This document shows, piece by piece, positions 8,901 through 15,736 of a DNA stretch of 64,000 bases. Made by a program: the position numbers and the translations under genes. Source of the DNA: DASVWZ01 sp963715675 (GTDB taxonomy: Bacteria; Acidobacteriota; Terriglobia; Terriglobales; Acidobacteriaceae); NCBI GenBank assembly GCA_963715675.1, contig OY970265.1, positions 3,348,001-3,412,000 on the forward strand. Reading direction: 5' to 3'. How positions within the stretch are numbered: position 1 is the first letter of the stretch; each line of letters begins with the position of its first letter. The notes beneath the pieces were generated by a model. That model did no database searches. It was not told where the DNA came from and worked only from the letters and a program-made list of their open reading frames with translations.

Positions 8901-10037
8901 TCAGAGTTTCGGTGTTCGTCGTCCGTCAACGCTGGCAATCCAACTGCCGTCCGGCATGCGATGTGCGTCGAGGTGGTGCATGCCATCTGCATTCCAGCCC
9001 CTGCCGCTAGCCATCAATACTGGGGTAGCATCAAAACGCTCTTCAGCATAGTGTTGGGTGTCGAGTTGCGTAATTTTGAGAGTGCGAACTGCTGATCCGT
9101 AAGCTGCCGAACAATCCTGGGCAAACCGAAATATCTCAGTCCCAATTACTAGGACCCTGCCTCCCGGCCGGGCGATTCGTGCATCATGCGGGACAATCGG
9201 ACTTCCTGGATGTTCGATCCATGGGCCGGCGAGGTCGTCTGCAAAGTACAGCCGCAGGCAATCGTGTTTCACCTCCGGGTTGGTCTCCACGTACAGCCAC
9301 CACTTATCGCCATATCGAAAAACAGACGGGTCCACCAGGTACGGCCCTTCCAGGAGTGATCCGACGAACGACCATTGCGTCGGAAAACTCCGGGCCTTGT
9401 AAAGTCGAACAGCTCCCGCCTGAAAACTCTCCGGGATCATGTAGTATTCCCCCATCCATTCGAAGACGTAGGGATAGGACAAGTGGAATGACTCCGACAG
9501 CACGATTTGTTGATACGTCCAGACGAAACCATCTTTGCTTGTCGCAAGCCCGATCTCGCCTTTGCCACTCTGCCAGTTCATCACTTCAAAGAACAGGTAC
9601 CAGCCGTCATTGGTGCTAACCATGAAGGGGTCCGCGACGAAGTTCGCCGGTACATCGGTGACGTGCTCCCTGGCAAGAACGGGATTATGCGCTCGCTGAG
9701 GAGCACTTAGATCGAAGGGTGATTGGCCCGTGTAGATGCCAATCGACCAGATGTCCTCGCTCGGCGCCGGGATGTAGACCCGATGAATGGCAGGTTCCCG
9801 CGGGTCCCGATCAATCACGAATCCGGCGACTTCGAGTGCGCTCTTCTCAGACTGCCAGAGATCTTGTTCTCTAACTGGAGGAGCAATCGAGGTCGGCCTC
9901 AGCGACCGATAACTGCGCGCATCCCCGGTATCAAGCCAGGAGGGCAAGCTGGCCGCAGTGAGAGTCTCAGCTGTGCCCCACAATCGCTCGACATCCGCGG
10001 GGTTTTCGGGAATGCGGAAATACCTGCCCTGCCTCAT
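8901..10037 (-). CDS. GINT1-like (GH43-fold) beta-propeller protein
   Basis: 378-aa protein resembling the N-terminal domain of glucosamine inositolphosphorylceramide transferase 1. It has a blade pattern of ADPFMVSTNDGWYLFFE, GEIGLATSKDGFVW, YPYVFEWMGEYYMIPES, AVRLYKA and VDPSVFRYGDKWWLY. Such five-bladed propellers also occur in bacterial glycan clusters; their catalytic role there is unproven. ATG at 10037 forms an ATGA overlap with the upstream glycosyltransferase stop and is preferred to GTG at 10046. With the two GT4 enzymes and the deacetylase, the context suggests handling of an amino-sugar or inositol-containing acceptor, which is inference. Confidence 0.75.
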   Translation of the reverse strand: MRQGRYFRIPENPADVERLWGTAETLTAASLPSWLDTGDARSYRSLRPTSIAPPVREQDLWQSEKSALEVAGFVIDRDPREPAIHRVYIPAPSEDIWSIGIYTGQSPFDLSAPQRAHNPVLAREHVTDVPANFVADPFMVSTNDGWYLFFEVMNWQSGKGEIGLATSKDGFVWTYQQIVLSESFHLSYPYVFEWMGEYYMIPESFQAGAVRLYKARSFPTQWSFVGSLLEGPYLVDPSVFRYGDKWWLYVETNPEVKHDCLRLYFADDLAGPWIEHPGSPIVPHDARIARPGGRVLVIGTEIFRFAQDCSAAYGSAVRTLKITQLDTQHYAEERFDATPVLMASGRGWNADGMHHLDAHRMPDGSWIASVDGRRTPKL

Positions 10038-11299
10038 GATGCACACGCCACATTTTCTGGTTCTGCGGCTTTTAGCGAATCCAATTTCTTGTGGGAACTC
10101 TCGATCGCCTTCTGATAGTTTCTGAGTACCCGGAGAACATATTTGTCCATAGCGAAGTATTGTTCGATCCGCTTCCGGGCGGCCACCCCCATTTGTCTTG
10201 CTAAAGAGGCGTTGCCCAAGATCCGATTCAGTGCTTCACTTACAGAGCTGCCGTCACGGGGTGGTACCAGAAATCCGGTTTCGCCATCGATTACGGCCTC
10301 AGGCGCTCCACCTGCAACGCTCGCCACGACTGGACAACCACATGCCATGGCCTCGAGGTAGACATTGGCCACGCCCCCTTCATGATGGGCGGGCGAACAG
10401 AACACATTGGCGCGACGGTAAAACTCCGGCAACCGGTCACGATGGACGAACCCGTGAAACTCGACATTGCGTTCCATCTCCGCGGCGCGAACCCAGCGCC
10501 GCAAGTCTTCCTCTGCGTCACTGTCTCCAGTGCCCAATATCTGCAGGCGGATGTCCGGGTAGGTGGGGCGGAGCTTCAAGACCGCCCTGCAGACCTCATT
10601 GATTCCCTTGTTATTGGCGATATTCCCCACGAACAGCACCGTGGGCCGGTCCTCGGCTCGCTCCTGGCCATCGCCAGGCCGAAACGTTTCCGCATCGACT
10701 CCACAATGCACAACGTCGACGCGTTCGCGAGCGATGCCATAAAAGGCAGCAGTAAAGTCGGCGATGTTTGCGCTACACGCCATTAAGCTGTCGGCCCGCT
10801 CGATCGATATCCCCTCCATAAACGTCCCCACTCGGTACAGGTCACTGTCCTTGGCAGGCCAGTGCAGATATTCGGCGAGCATTGCCAGCGGCGCATGCAG
10901 CTGTACGACGACCGGTACCCAATTCCAGGGAGTCCGGTCCAACTGGTAGGCAAAGCCTTCGGCTCCGTATTCCGGAAAATCAATCACATCGAAGTTGGTC
11001 GTATGCGTCAGACGATGCAGCTGCCGAAGAACGTTCCAGGTGTAGCCAACCGAGTAAGTCGCGGCGTTGTAGATCGGGACGTCCCTGCCGTCCTCCTGCC
11101 CAGGGGGCTGCATGCGGTGAAGCGTAACCCCGCCTTCATTAACGGTAGTGACATCGGGGCCAGACCGGGCGGCACAGGACAACACGTGAACGCTATGCCC
11201 CAGTCGAGCCAGCGCATGCGCCTTGTTCCAGGTTTGAGTCCCGATTCCACCCCGCGCTGTGTCGGGAGGATATTCCTGAGAGACCAGGCAGATTCTCAT
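10034..11299 (-). CDS. Family 4 glycosyltransferase
   Basis: 421-aa GT4 enzyme. The N-terminus MRICLVSQEYPPDTARGGIG, then TQTWNKAHALARLGH, is diagnostic of the GT4 acceptor domain. The donor domain shows VLFVGNIANNKGINEV, LQILGTGDSDAEEDL, and FCSPAHHEGGVANVYLEAM then GCPVVAS, the EX7E region. The ATG overlaps the stop of the ABC exporter by 4 nt, and its own stop overlaps the next start, so the three genes are translationally coupled. Confidence 0.9.
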   Translation of the reverse strand: MRICLVSQEYPPDTARGGIGTQTWNKAHALARLGHSVHVLSCAARSGPDVTTVNEGGVTLHRMQPPGQEDGRDVPIYNAATYSVGYTWNVLRQLHRLTHTTNFDVIDFPEYGAEGFAYQLDRTPWNWVPVVVQLHAPLAMLAEYLHWPAKDSDLYRVGTFMEGISIERADSLMACSANIADFTAAFYGIARERVDVVHCGVDAETFRPGDGQERAEDRPTVLFVGNIANNKGINEVCRAVLKLRPTYPDIRLQILGTGDSDAEEDLRRWVRAAEMERNVEFHGFVHRDRLPEFYRRANVFCSPAHHEGGVANVYLEAMACGCPVVASVAGGAPEAVIDGETGFLVPPRDGSSVSEALNRILGNASLARQMGVAARKRIEQYFAMDKYVLRVLRNYQKAIESSHKKLDSLKAAEPENVACAS

Positions 11300-13161
11300 A
11301 AGGATTCCTCTCTTATGAGTTCTCGAAACTTACGCTCGCGCAGGGCACCGTTCTGAATTCGATGAAGTTGGGAGTAAAGCCCATTACCCAGCAGAAGTTC
11401 GTCATGCACGCCGTTTTCGACAATGCAGCCCTTCTCCAGCACCACAATCTGATCGGCATAGCGAATCGTGGATAGACGATGCGCGATAATGAAGGTTGTT
11501 CGACCTGCCATCAGGCGATCGAGCACGTCCAGGATCACCGACTCCGTACGCGAGTCAAGGGATGACGTTGGCTCATCCAGGATGAGCACGGGCGCATTCT
11601 TGAGAAAGGCCCGCGCCACCGCGATTCTCTGCCGCTCTCCTCCCGACAACCGTACGCCACGTTCTCCGACTTGGCTGTCGTACCCATCGGGCAACATAGA
11701 AATAAAATCGTGAGCGTTCGCCGATCTCGCGGCTACTGTGATCTCCTCAAGCGACGCATCTGGTCGTCCATAGCCGATGTTGTCCCGGATCGTGCCCGAG
11801 AAAAGCACTGATTCCTGCAGTACAAGAGCCACATTGTCGCGAAGGGTTTGCATGGTGAGGTCGCGCAAGTCCACGCCGTCAAGGGTCACTCGGCCTGAGG
11901 CCGGATCGTAGAAGCGCATGATCAAGCTGGCAATGGTTGTCTTTCCGGCGCCGGTAGGCCCAACCAAGGCTACAACCTCGCCGGCGCGCGCCTTAAAATC
12001 GAGGTGGTGCACCACCTGCCGTGCTGGGTCATACCCGAAACTGACGTCCTCAAAGACAACCGTGCCGCTGACCCGCTCGAGCGACTTGGCTCCGGAGCGG
12101 TCCCTGATGTCGGGCTCGATATCGAGGACTTCAAACACTCGTTCCGCACTCACCAGCGAGTCCTGCATATCGGTGAGCACGTCGCCGATCGCATCGATGG
12201 GGTCCTGAAGTTGGCCCACGTACGTCATGATGACCAGCAGGGCTCCGATGGTAAGGCGCCCTTGGAACACATGGTAGGCGCAGAGCAACAACACCGCGCT
12301 GCGGTCGATTCGGGAAAGAAACCGCAAGACGAACGAGAAGACACTCTCCTGCAGGTCCAGGTGAATCCGGGCCCGTACCGCTTGCCAGCGTTGACCAACC
12401 GCGCGTTGATGCTCCCGGTCTTCCTGTCCGAACGCTTTCACCACACGCAAGCAGGAGAGCGCTTCCTGCATAAAGCTCTGCGCTTTGCTCTCCATGACTT
12501 TTATGCGCCTGGCTTTTTCATTAAACAAGCGGCCATAGAGACCTACCGAAATGTACTGTAGAGGCACAACTCCGAGTGCGAGTAGGGCTACCTGCCAGTC
12601 CAGCCTGACAACAATCCACAGCATGCCAACGAAGGTCACGAGCGCGGTGAGGAGGTGGCGAAAATTGCTCCAGATCATCGTGCTCACGAACCCAGTGTCG
12701 CTGTTGATTCGATAGATCGAATCGCCGACGGTGGTTTGGTCGTGGTATTTGAAAGACAAACGGAGGAGATGGTTGAACAAGTCGGCCGCGAATCTTAGGT
12801 TCATGCCGGTATTGATCCGCGTCTTTACATACTGAATCCCAATCTCCAGTACGCCGGAAAGCAGGCGCAGTATAAGTCCGGCAACAACCGTAGCCAAAAT
12901 GATTGCTACCCGTGGTTTTGCGAAGGGCATTGAAAGTATGCGCCCCAACCAGGGTGGCAACGGCCTGCCGCTCAAACCGTTGTCGATTAGCACTTTCAGG
13001 GGCCACGGGTCCAGCAGGGCAAGGCCGGACTGTGCCAGTTCCAAGCCCACAGTCACGGCCATGATCCACTTGTAGGCCCGGACGTACGGGAACAGGCGGG
13101 CGTAGATGTCCGTCCGAAAATATCTGTGTAATCCACCGGTAATGCGCCGCAACTTGTTCAT
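11296..13161 (-). CDS. ABC exporter, fused permease-ATPase (MsbA-like)
   Basis: 621-aa half-transporter with six predicted membrane helices in the first ~310 residues and one nucleotide-binding domain. Walker A is GPTGAGKTT, signature LSGGERQRIAVARAF, Walker B VLILDEPTSSLD, and switch histidine in FIIAHRLST. It should work as a homodimer. Family knowledge: type IV exporters of this kind flip lipids, glycolipids or peptides. As the only transporter of the glycan operon, it probably exports the product or its lipid-linked form. It is 18 nt downstream of the phosphotransferase gene. Confidence 0.9.
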   Translation of the reverse strand: MNKLRRITGGLHRYFRTDIYARLFPYVRAYKWIMAVTVGLELAQSGLALLDPWPLKVLIDNGLSGRPLPPWLGRILSMPFAKPRVAIILATVVAGLILRLLSGVLEIGIQYVKTRINTGMNLRFAADLFNHLLRLSFKYHDQTTVGDSIYRINSDTGFVSTMIWSNFRHLLTALVTFVGMLWIVVRLDWQVALLALGVVPLQYISVGLYGRLFNEKARRIKVMESKAQSFMQEALSCLRVVKAFGQEDREHQRAVGQRWQAVRARIHLDLQESVFSFVLRFLSRIDRSAVLLLCAYHVFQGRLTIGALLVIMTYVGQLQDPIDAIGDVLTDMQDSLVSAERVFEVLDIEPDIRDRSGAKSLERVSGTVVFEDVSFGYDPARQVVHHLDFKARAGEVVALVGPTGAGKTTIASLIMRFYDPASGRVTLDGVDLRDLTMQTLRDNVALVLQESVLFSGTIRDNIGYGRPDASLEEITVAARSANAHDFISMLPDGYDSQVGERGVRLSGGERQRIAVARAFLKNAPVLILDEPTSSLDSRTESVILDVLDRLMAGRTTFIIAHRLSTIRYADQIVVLEKGCIVENGVHDELLLGNGLYSQLHRIQNGALRERKFRELIREESL

Positions 13162-13179
13162 CTGTGACTGTTATGGGCC

Positions 13180-14202
13180 TTAGATCAGTTTCAAATGTTC
13201 GCCCAGAGAGCGCATCTCCTCGCCGAAAACCAGACGGTCATTGCGGTCGGGCCAATTCGGCAAATTCCTCATTTCGTCGAGGTACAGCACAAGCCGCGCC
13301 GCGTTTAGAACGACCTCAAAATCAGCAGGCGCGCCTTGTGGCCAGCGACTCTTCTGGTATTCGATCTCGCATTGCTGAGCAATCTCTGCGGGCCATCGAA
13401 ACGTAAGACACGCCAGATCGAGTTCGCCGAGGCCGATTGCTGCTTGCTCCCAATCGACGGGATGAATATTTCCGTCGGACAAGAGGATGTTGTTTCGATA
13501 GTAATCACCGTGAACGATGGTCGGACGCGGAGTCAAAGTGGACGCGACGATATAGCGGAACCGCCAGCAAAGATCCGGCAGCCACCAAAATGAAGGGTCG
13601 AGCCATTTTGCAGAGAGCGCACGGCGTGCAAAAGCCAGGTAATATTCCGTATCGATTTTCTTGAGAAAGGGCGGGGAAGTAGTGGTCGCGAGGGGTTCGG
13701 CCGCCGCATGGAATCGCCCCAGCCAGCTGGATGCTAGGCACATATGGGTATCGGCTAGTTCGTCCAACGGGATGGCGTTCTCAAGATGCTCCAAGACGAG
13801 CCACAACCTACCCGTGTCTGGCTCGTTATAAGTGCCATAGAACTTTGGGGTGGAAAGCCGCAAGGGTTCGAGCACCTGCCGATAAACTTCAGCTTCGTAG
13901 GGTACGTTGCTCCAGGGCATTACCTCGAAGGGCTCGTGCGACGCATCATGGTAGTCGGCTCCGAAGGGGAATTGTGCATACTTGAAAAAGAGCCGCAATG
14001 CGCGTCCATCGGCGAATTGGCAAGTCACAATCTCACTGAAAGAACCACTCGAGTAGGCATTGCGTTCCCGGTCAAGATTTGTCAGCTCACTAGCATTCTG
14101 CGAGGCAAGAACCGAGCCCAGACCCAAGGCCAGGCTCTGGATGTCCGGCTGAAGGGGCACCCGAGCTTCCATCGCTGACAATCCCGGTTCATTTGTAGTC
14201 AT
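13180..14202 (-). CDS. Aminoglycoside/choline-kinase-like phosphotransferase
   Basis: About 340-aa kinase-fold protein with Brenner motif IVHGDYYRNNILL and the metal-binding segment HPVDWEQAAIGLGELDLA. The N-terminal lobe is less conserved. ATG at 14202 is preferred to the upstream GTG/ATG options because AGGA lies about 10 nt upstream and the residues before it look non-native. It is the first gene of the glycan operon; a promoter-like element (14281-14323) lies about 80 nt upstream. In this setting it more likely phosphorylates a sugar or inositol building block than an antibiotic; this is inference. Confidence 0.8.
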   Translation of the reverse strand: MTTNEPGLSAMEARVPLQPDIQSLALGLGSVLASQNASELTNLDRERNAYSSGSFSEIVTCQFADGRALRLFFKYAQFPFGADYHDASHEPFEVMPWSNVPYEAEVYRQVLEPLRLSTPKFYGTYNEPDTGRLWLVLEHLENAIPLDELADTHMCLASSWLGRFHAAAEPLATTTSPPFLKKIDTEYYLAFARRALSAKWLDPSFWWLPDLCWRFRYIVASTLTPRPTIVHGDYYRNNILLSDGNIHPVDWEQAAIGLGELDLACLTFRWPAEIAQQCEIEYQKSRWPQGAPADFEVVLNAARLVLYLDEMRNLPNWPDRNDRLVFGEEMRSLGEHLKLI

Positions 14203-14280
14203 TGCGAAATGTTTCCTGCACCCAGGAGACCTTGCCTGGTACCCGAAGACCTTCCTCACACTGGCCGCGGGTCCTCGACT

Positions 14281-14323
14281 GCCTCACTTGATATAGCGGG
14301 AAATGGGGCTGTGAAACTGTCAT
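14281..14323 (-). promoter_or_regulatory. Shared promoter-like element, copy A (glycan operon)
   Basis: On the minus strand it reads ATGACAGTTTC, 15 nt, then GCTATATCAAGTGAGGC. It ends 78 nt before the phosphotransferase start. The same blocks recur at 14451 and 15631 upstream of the two plus-strand genes. Recurrence in a fixed place before three transcripts argues for a common promoter or activator site. The factor is unknown. Confidence 0.7.
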
Positions 14324-14450
14324 GCCAGCCGGATAACTCCTCAGGCACAGGGCACGCATGGCAAAGCCCGTGAGGAGGTTGCAGGCGGATGGAGACTTTC
14401 GTCTCCATTTGTTCGTCCGCACGTATCTCCAGAAGGTTTTTTTCGCAGGC

Positions 14451-14502
14451 ATGACAGTTTCAGAAGCTCATTCCCGCTATCTCAAGTAAGGGGCGCTCCG
14501 GA
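14451..14502 (+). promoter_or_regulatory. Shared promoter-like element, copy B (HAF-repeat gene)
   Basis: Reads ATGACAGTTTC, 14 nt, GCTATCTCAAGTAAGGGGC, two bases, TCCGGA. It lies about 86 nt before the ATG at 14588. It matches copy C over all blocks except the spacer. Confidence 0.72.
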
Positions 14503-14587
14503 AGAATTGATAGGGAATCGCCCAGGAACCAAATCACTAAAAGCTGAATACACAGAAGAAAAACGAGTTCTCCAGGAGGGTAGTCTA

Positions 14588-15487
14588 ATGAGAAACAGAC
14601 AGTTCCTTTTAGGTTTACTGATGTTGGCAGTTACCTTTCTCTCGATGAGTGCGTTCGCAGCCGACCCCGCATTCAAGGGAAAGTTCACCTACAAAGATGT
14701 CGTTGCCCCCGGGGCGACAGAGACCGATAGTTACGCGATCAACGACAATGGCGCCATCACCGGCGATTACATCGACAGCGCGGGTGTGCAGCACGGAATG
14801 ATCCTTAAGGGAAAGACTCTGACCACGGTCGACAACCCAAATTGCACTTCCCTGATCTCGTTCTACGGTATCAATTCGGCCCAAGGGCTTGCCGGTTGGT
14901 GCAACAGTCCAACGATTGCTTTTACGTATGCTAATAAGAAGTTCACAACCATTTCGCCGCCGGGTGCGACCTCAACCGAAGCGAATGGGATCAATGACAA
15001 GGGAGTCGTGGTGGGCTCGTATGTGGACTCTGCCGGCGTGACACATGGATTCGCGTTGAGCGGCAAAAAGTACACGACGCTTGATGTGCCGGGCTCTGCG
15101 AGTTATTCCGTCGCATGGTCCATCAACAATTCCGGGGTGATTGCCGTTTATGGACTCGACTCCAGCGGGAACTATATTTCTTTCACCACGAAAAACAACG
15201 GCAAGACGTACACGCCGTTCTCTTATTCCGGCGCAGGAACCCTCGGGACGGTTATCCACGCAGTCAGCAATAAGGGCGACATCGTCGGTACGTATTTCGA
15301 TTCCAACAGCTTGGGAAAGGGCGTGCTTCTCCACAAAGGAAAGTACTATCCATTTCAGGAGAAGAATGATTGCGGCACGAGTCCTTGCAGTACTCGTGCA
15401 GACGGACTCAACGGTGCGTTGCAGATCGTAGGACGGTATACACCGTCGGACGGCAGCAACCACGGTTTCATTGCACAAGCCAAGTAG
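14588..15487 (+). CDS. Secreted HAF-repeat protein
   Basis: 299-aa exported protein with signal peptide MRNRQFLLGLLMLAVTFLSM ending near AFAAD. The mature part is built of ~55-residue repeats with the pattern (Y/G)xINDNGxIxGxYxDSxGxxHG(F/M)xLxGKxxTTxDxPG, the HAF extracellular repeat. It probably forms a beta-propeller or beta-helix outside the cell. The start is supported by GGAGG 9 nt upstream of ATG 14588; the frame is open further up but without signal-peptide logic. It is monocistronic, flanked by element B and the terminator at 15511. Function unknown; co-regulation with the glycan genes is suggested by the shared element. Confidence 0.85.
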   Translation: MRNRQFLLGLLMLAVTFLSMSAFAADPAFKGKFTYKDVVAPGATETDSYAINDNGAITGDYIDSAGVQHGMILKGKTLTTVDNPNCTSLISFYGINSAQGLAGWCNSPTIAFTYANKKFTTISPPGATSTEANGINDKGVVVGSYVDSAGVTHGFALSGKKYTTLDVPGSASYSVAWSINNSGVIAVYGLDSSGNYISFTTKNNGKTYTPFSYSGAGTLGTVIHAVSNKGDIVGTYFDSNSLGKGVLLHKGKYYPFQEKNDCGTSPCSTRADGLNGALQIVGRYTPSDGSNHGFIAQAK

Positions 15488-15510
15488 TAGTGAGCGAAGT
15501 CCGAGGCATG

Positions 15511-15544
15511 GAGGCGATGGACGAAAGTCTGTCGCCTCGTTTTT
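15511..15544 (+). terminator. Rho-independent terminator after HAF-repeat gene
   Basis: Arm GAGGCGA (15511-15517), inner short helix closed by a GAAA loop, arm TCGCCTC (15532-15538), then GTTTTT. It lies 24 nt after the stop codon at 15487. Confidence 0.8.
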
Positions 15545-15630
15545 CTGGAATCGTGGTTGAGCGCAATCGGGTAGTTGCCACCTGTCCGCCCCGAAATCAG
15601 CTTCCACATTACGACTTTTCCCCGGCGTCC

Positions 15631-15682
15631 ATGACAGTTTCGGAACCCAGTCCTCGCTATATCAAGTAAGGGGCATTCCGGA
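15631..15682 (+). promoter_or_regulatory. Shared promoter-like element, copy C (GH-GT2 gene)
   Basis: Reads ATGACAGTTTC, 14 nt, GCTATATCAAGTAAGGGGC, two bases, TCCGGA. It lies about 55 nt before the GTG at 15737. See copies A and B. Confidence 0.72.
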
Positions 15683-15736
15683 TCTTCGACTCGACAAACC
15701 CCCAACGAAACAAATCAAGAGAAGTGAGGCAAGATC

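Larger units (their letters stand above)
14203..14587. other. Divergent regulatory region
   Basis: About 385 bases between the glycan operon (minus) and the HAF-repeat gene (plus). No gene. It holds two oppositely oriented copies of the same ~44-bp element (14281-14323 minus; 14451-14502 plus) and, between them, a hairpin with ATGGAGAC/GTCTCCAT arms around TTTC at about 14389-14408. Confidence 0.7.

Noticed and set aside
13180..14202. Aminoglycoside resistance gene
   Set aside because: It has the APH fold motifs, but it opens a glycan biosynthesis operon; a sugar or inositol kinase role is more likely than resistance.
14281..15682. Reading the shared element as a sigma-54 promoter
   Set aside because: Copy A contains TGGCATG-N4-TTTCA, but copy C lacks the -24 GG and none has the -12 GC, so the match does not hold across copies.
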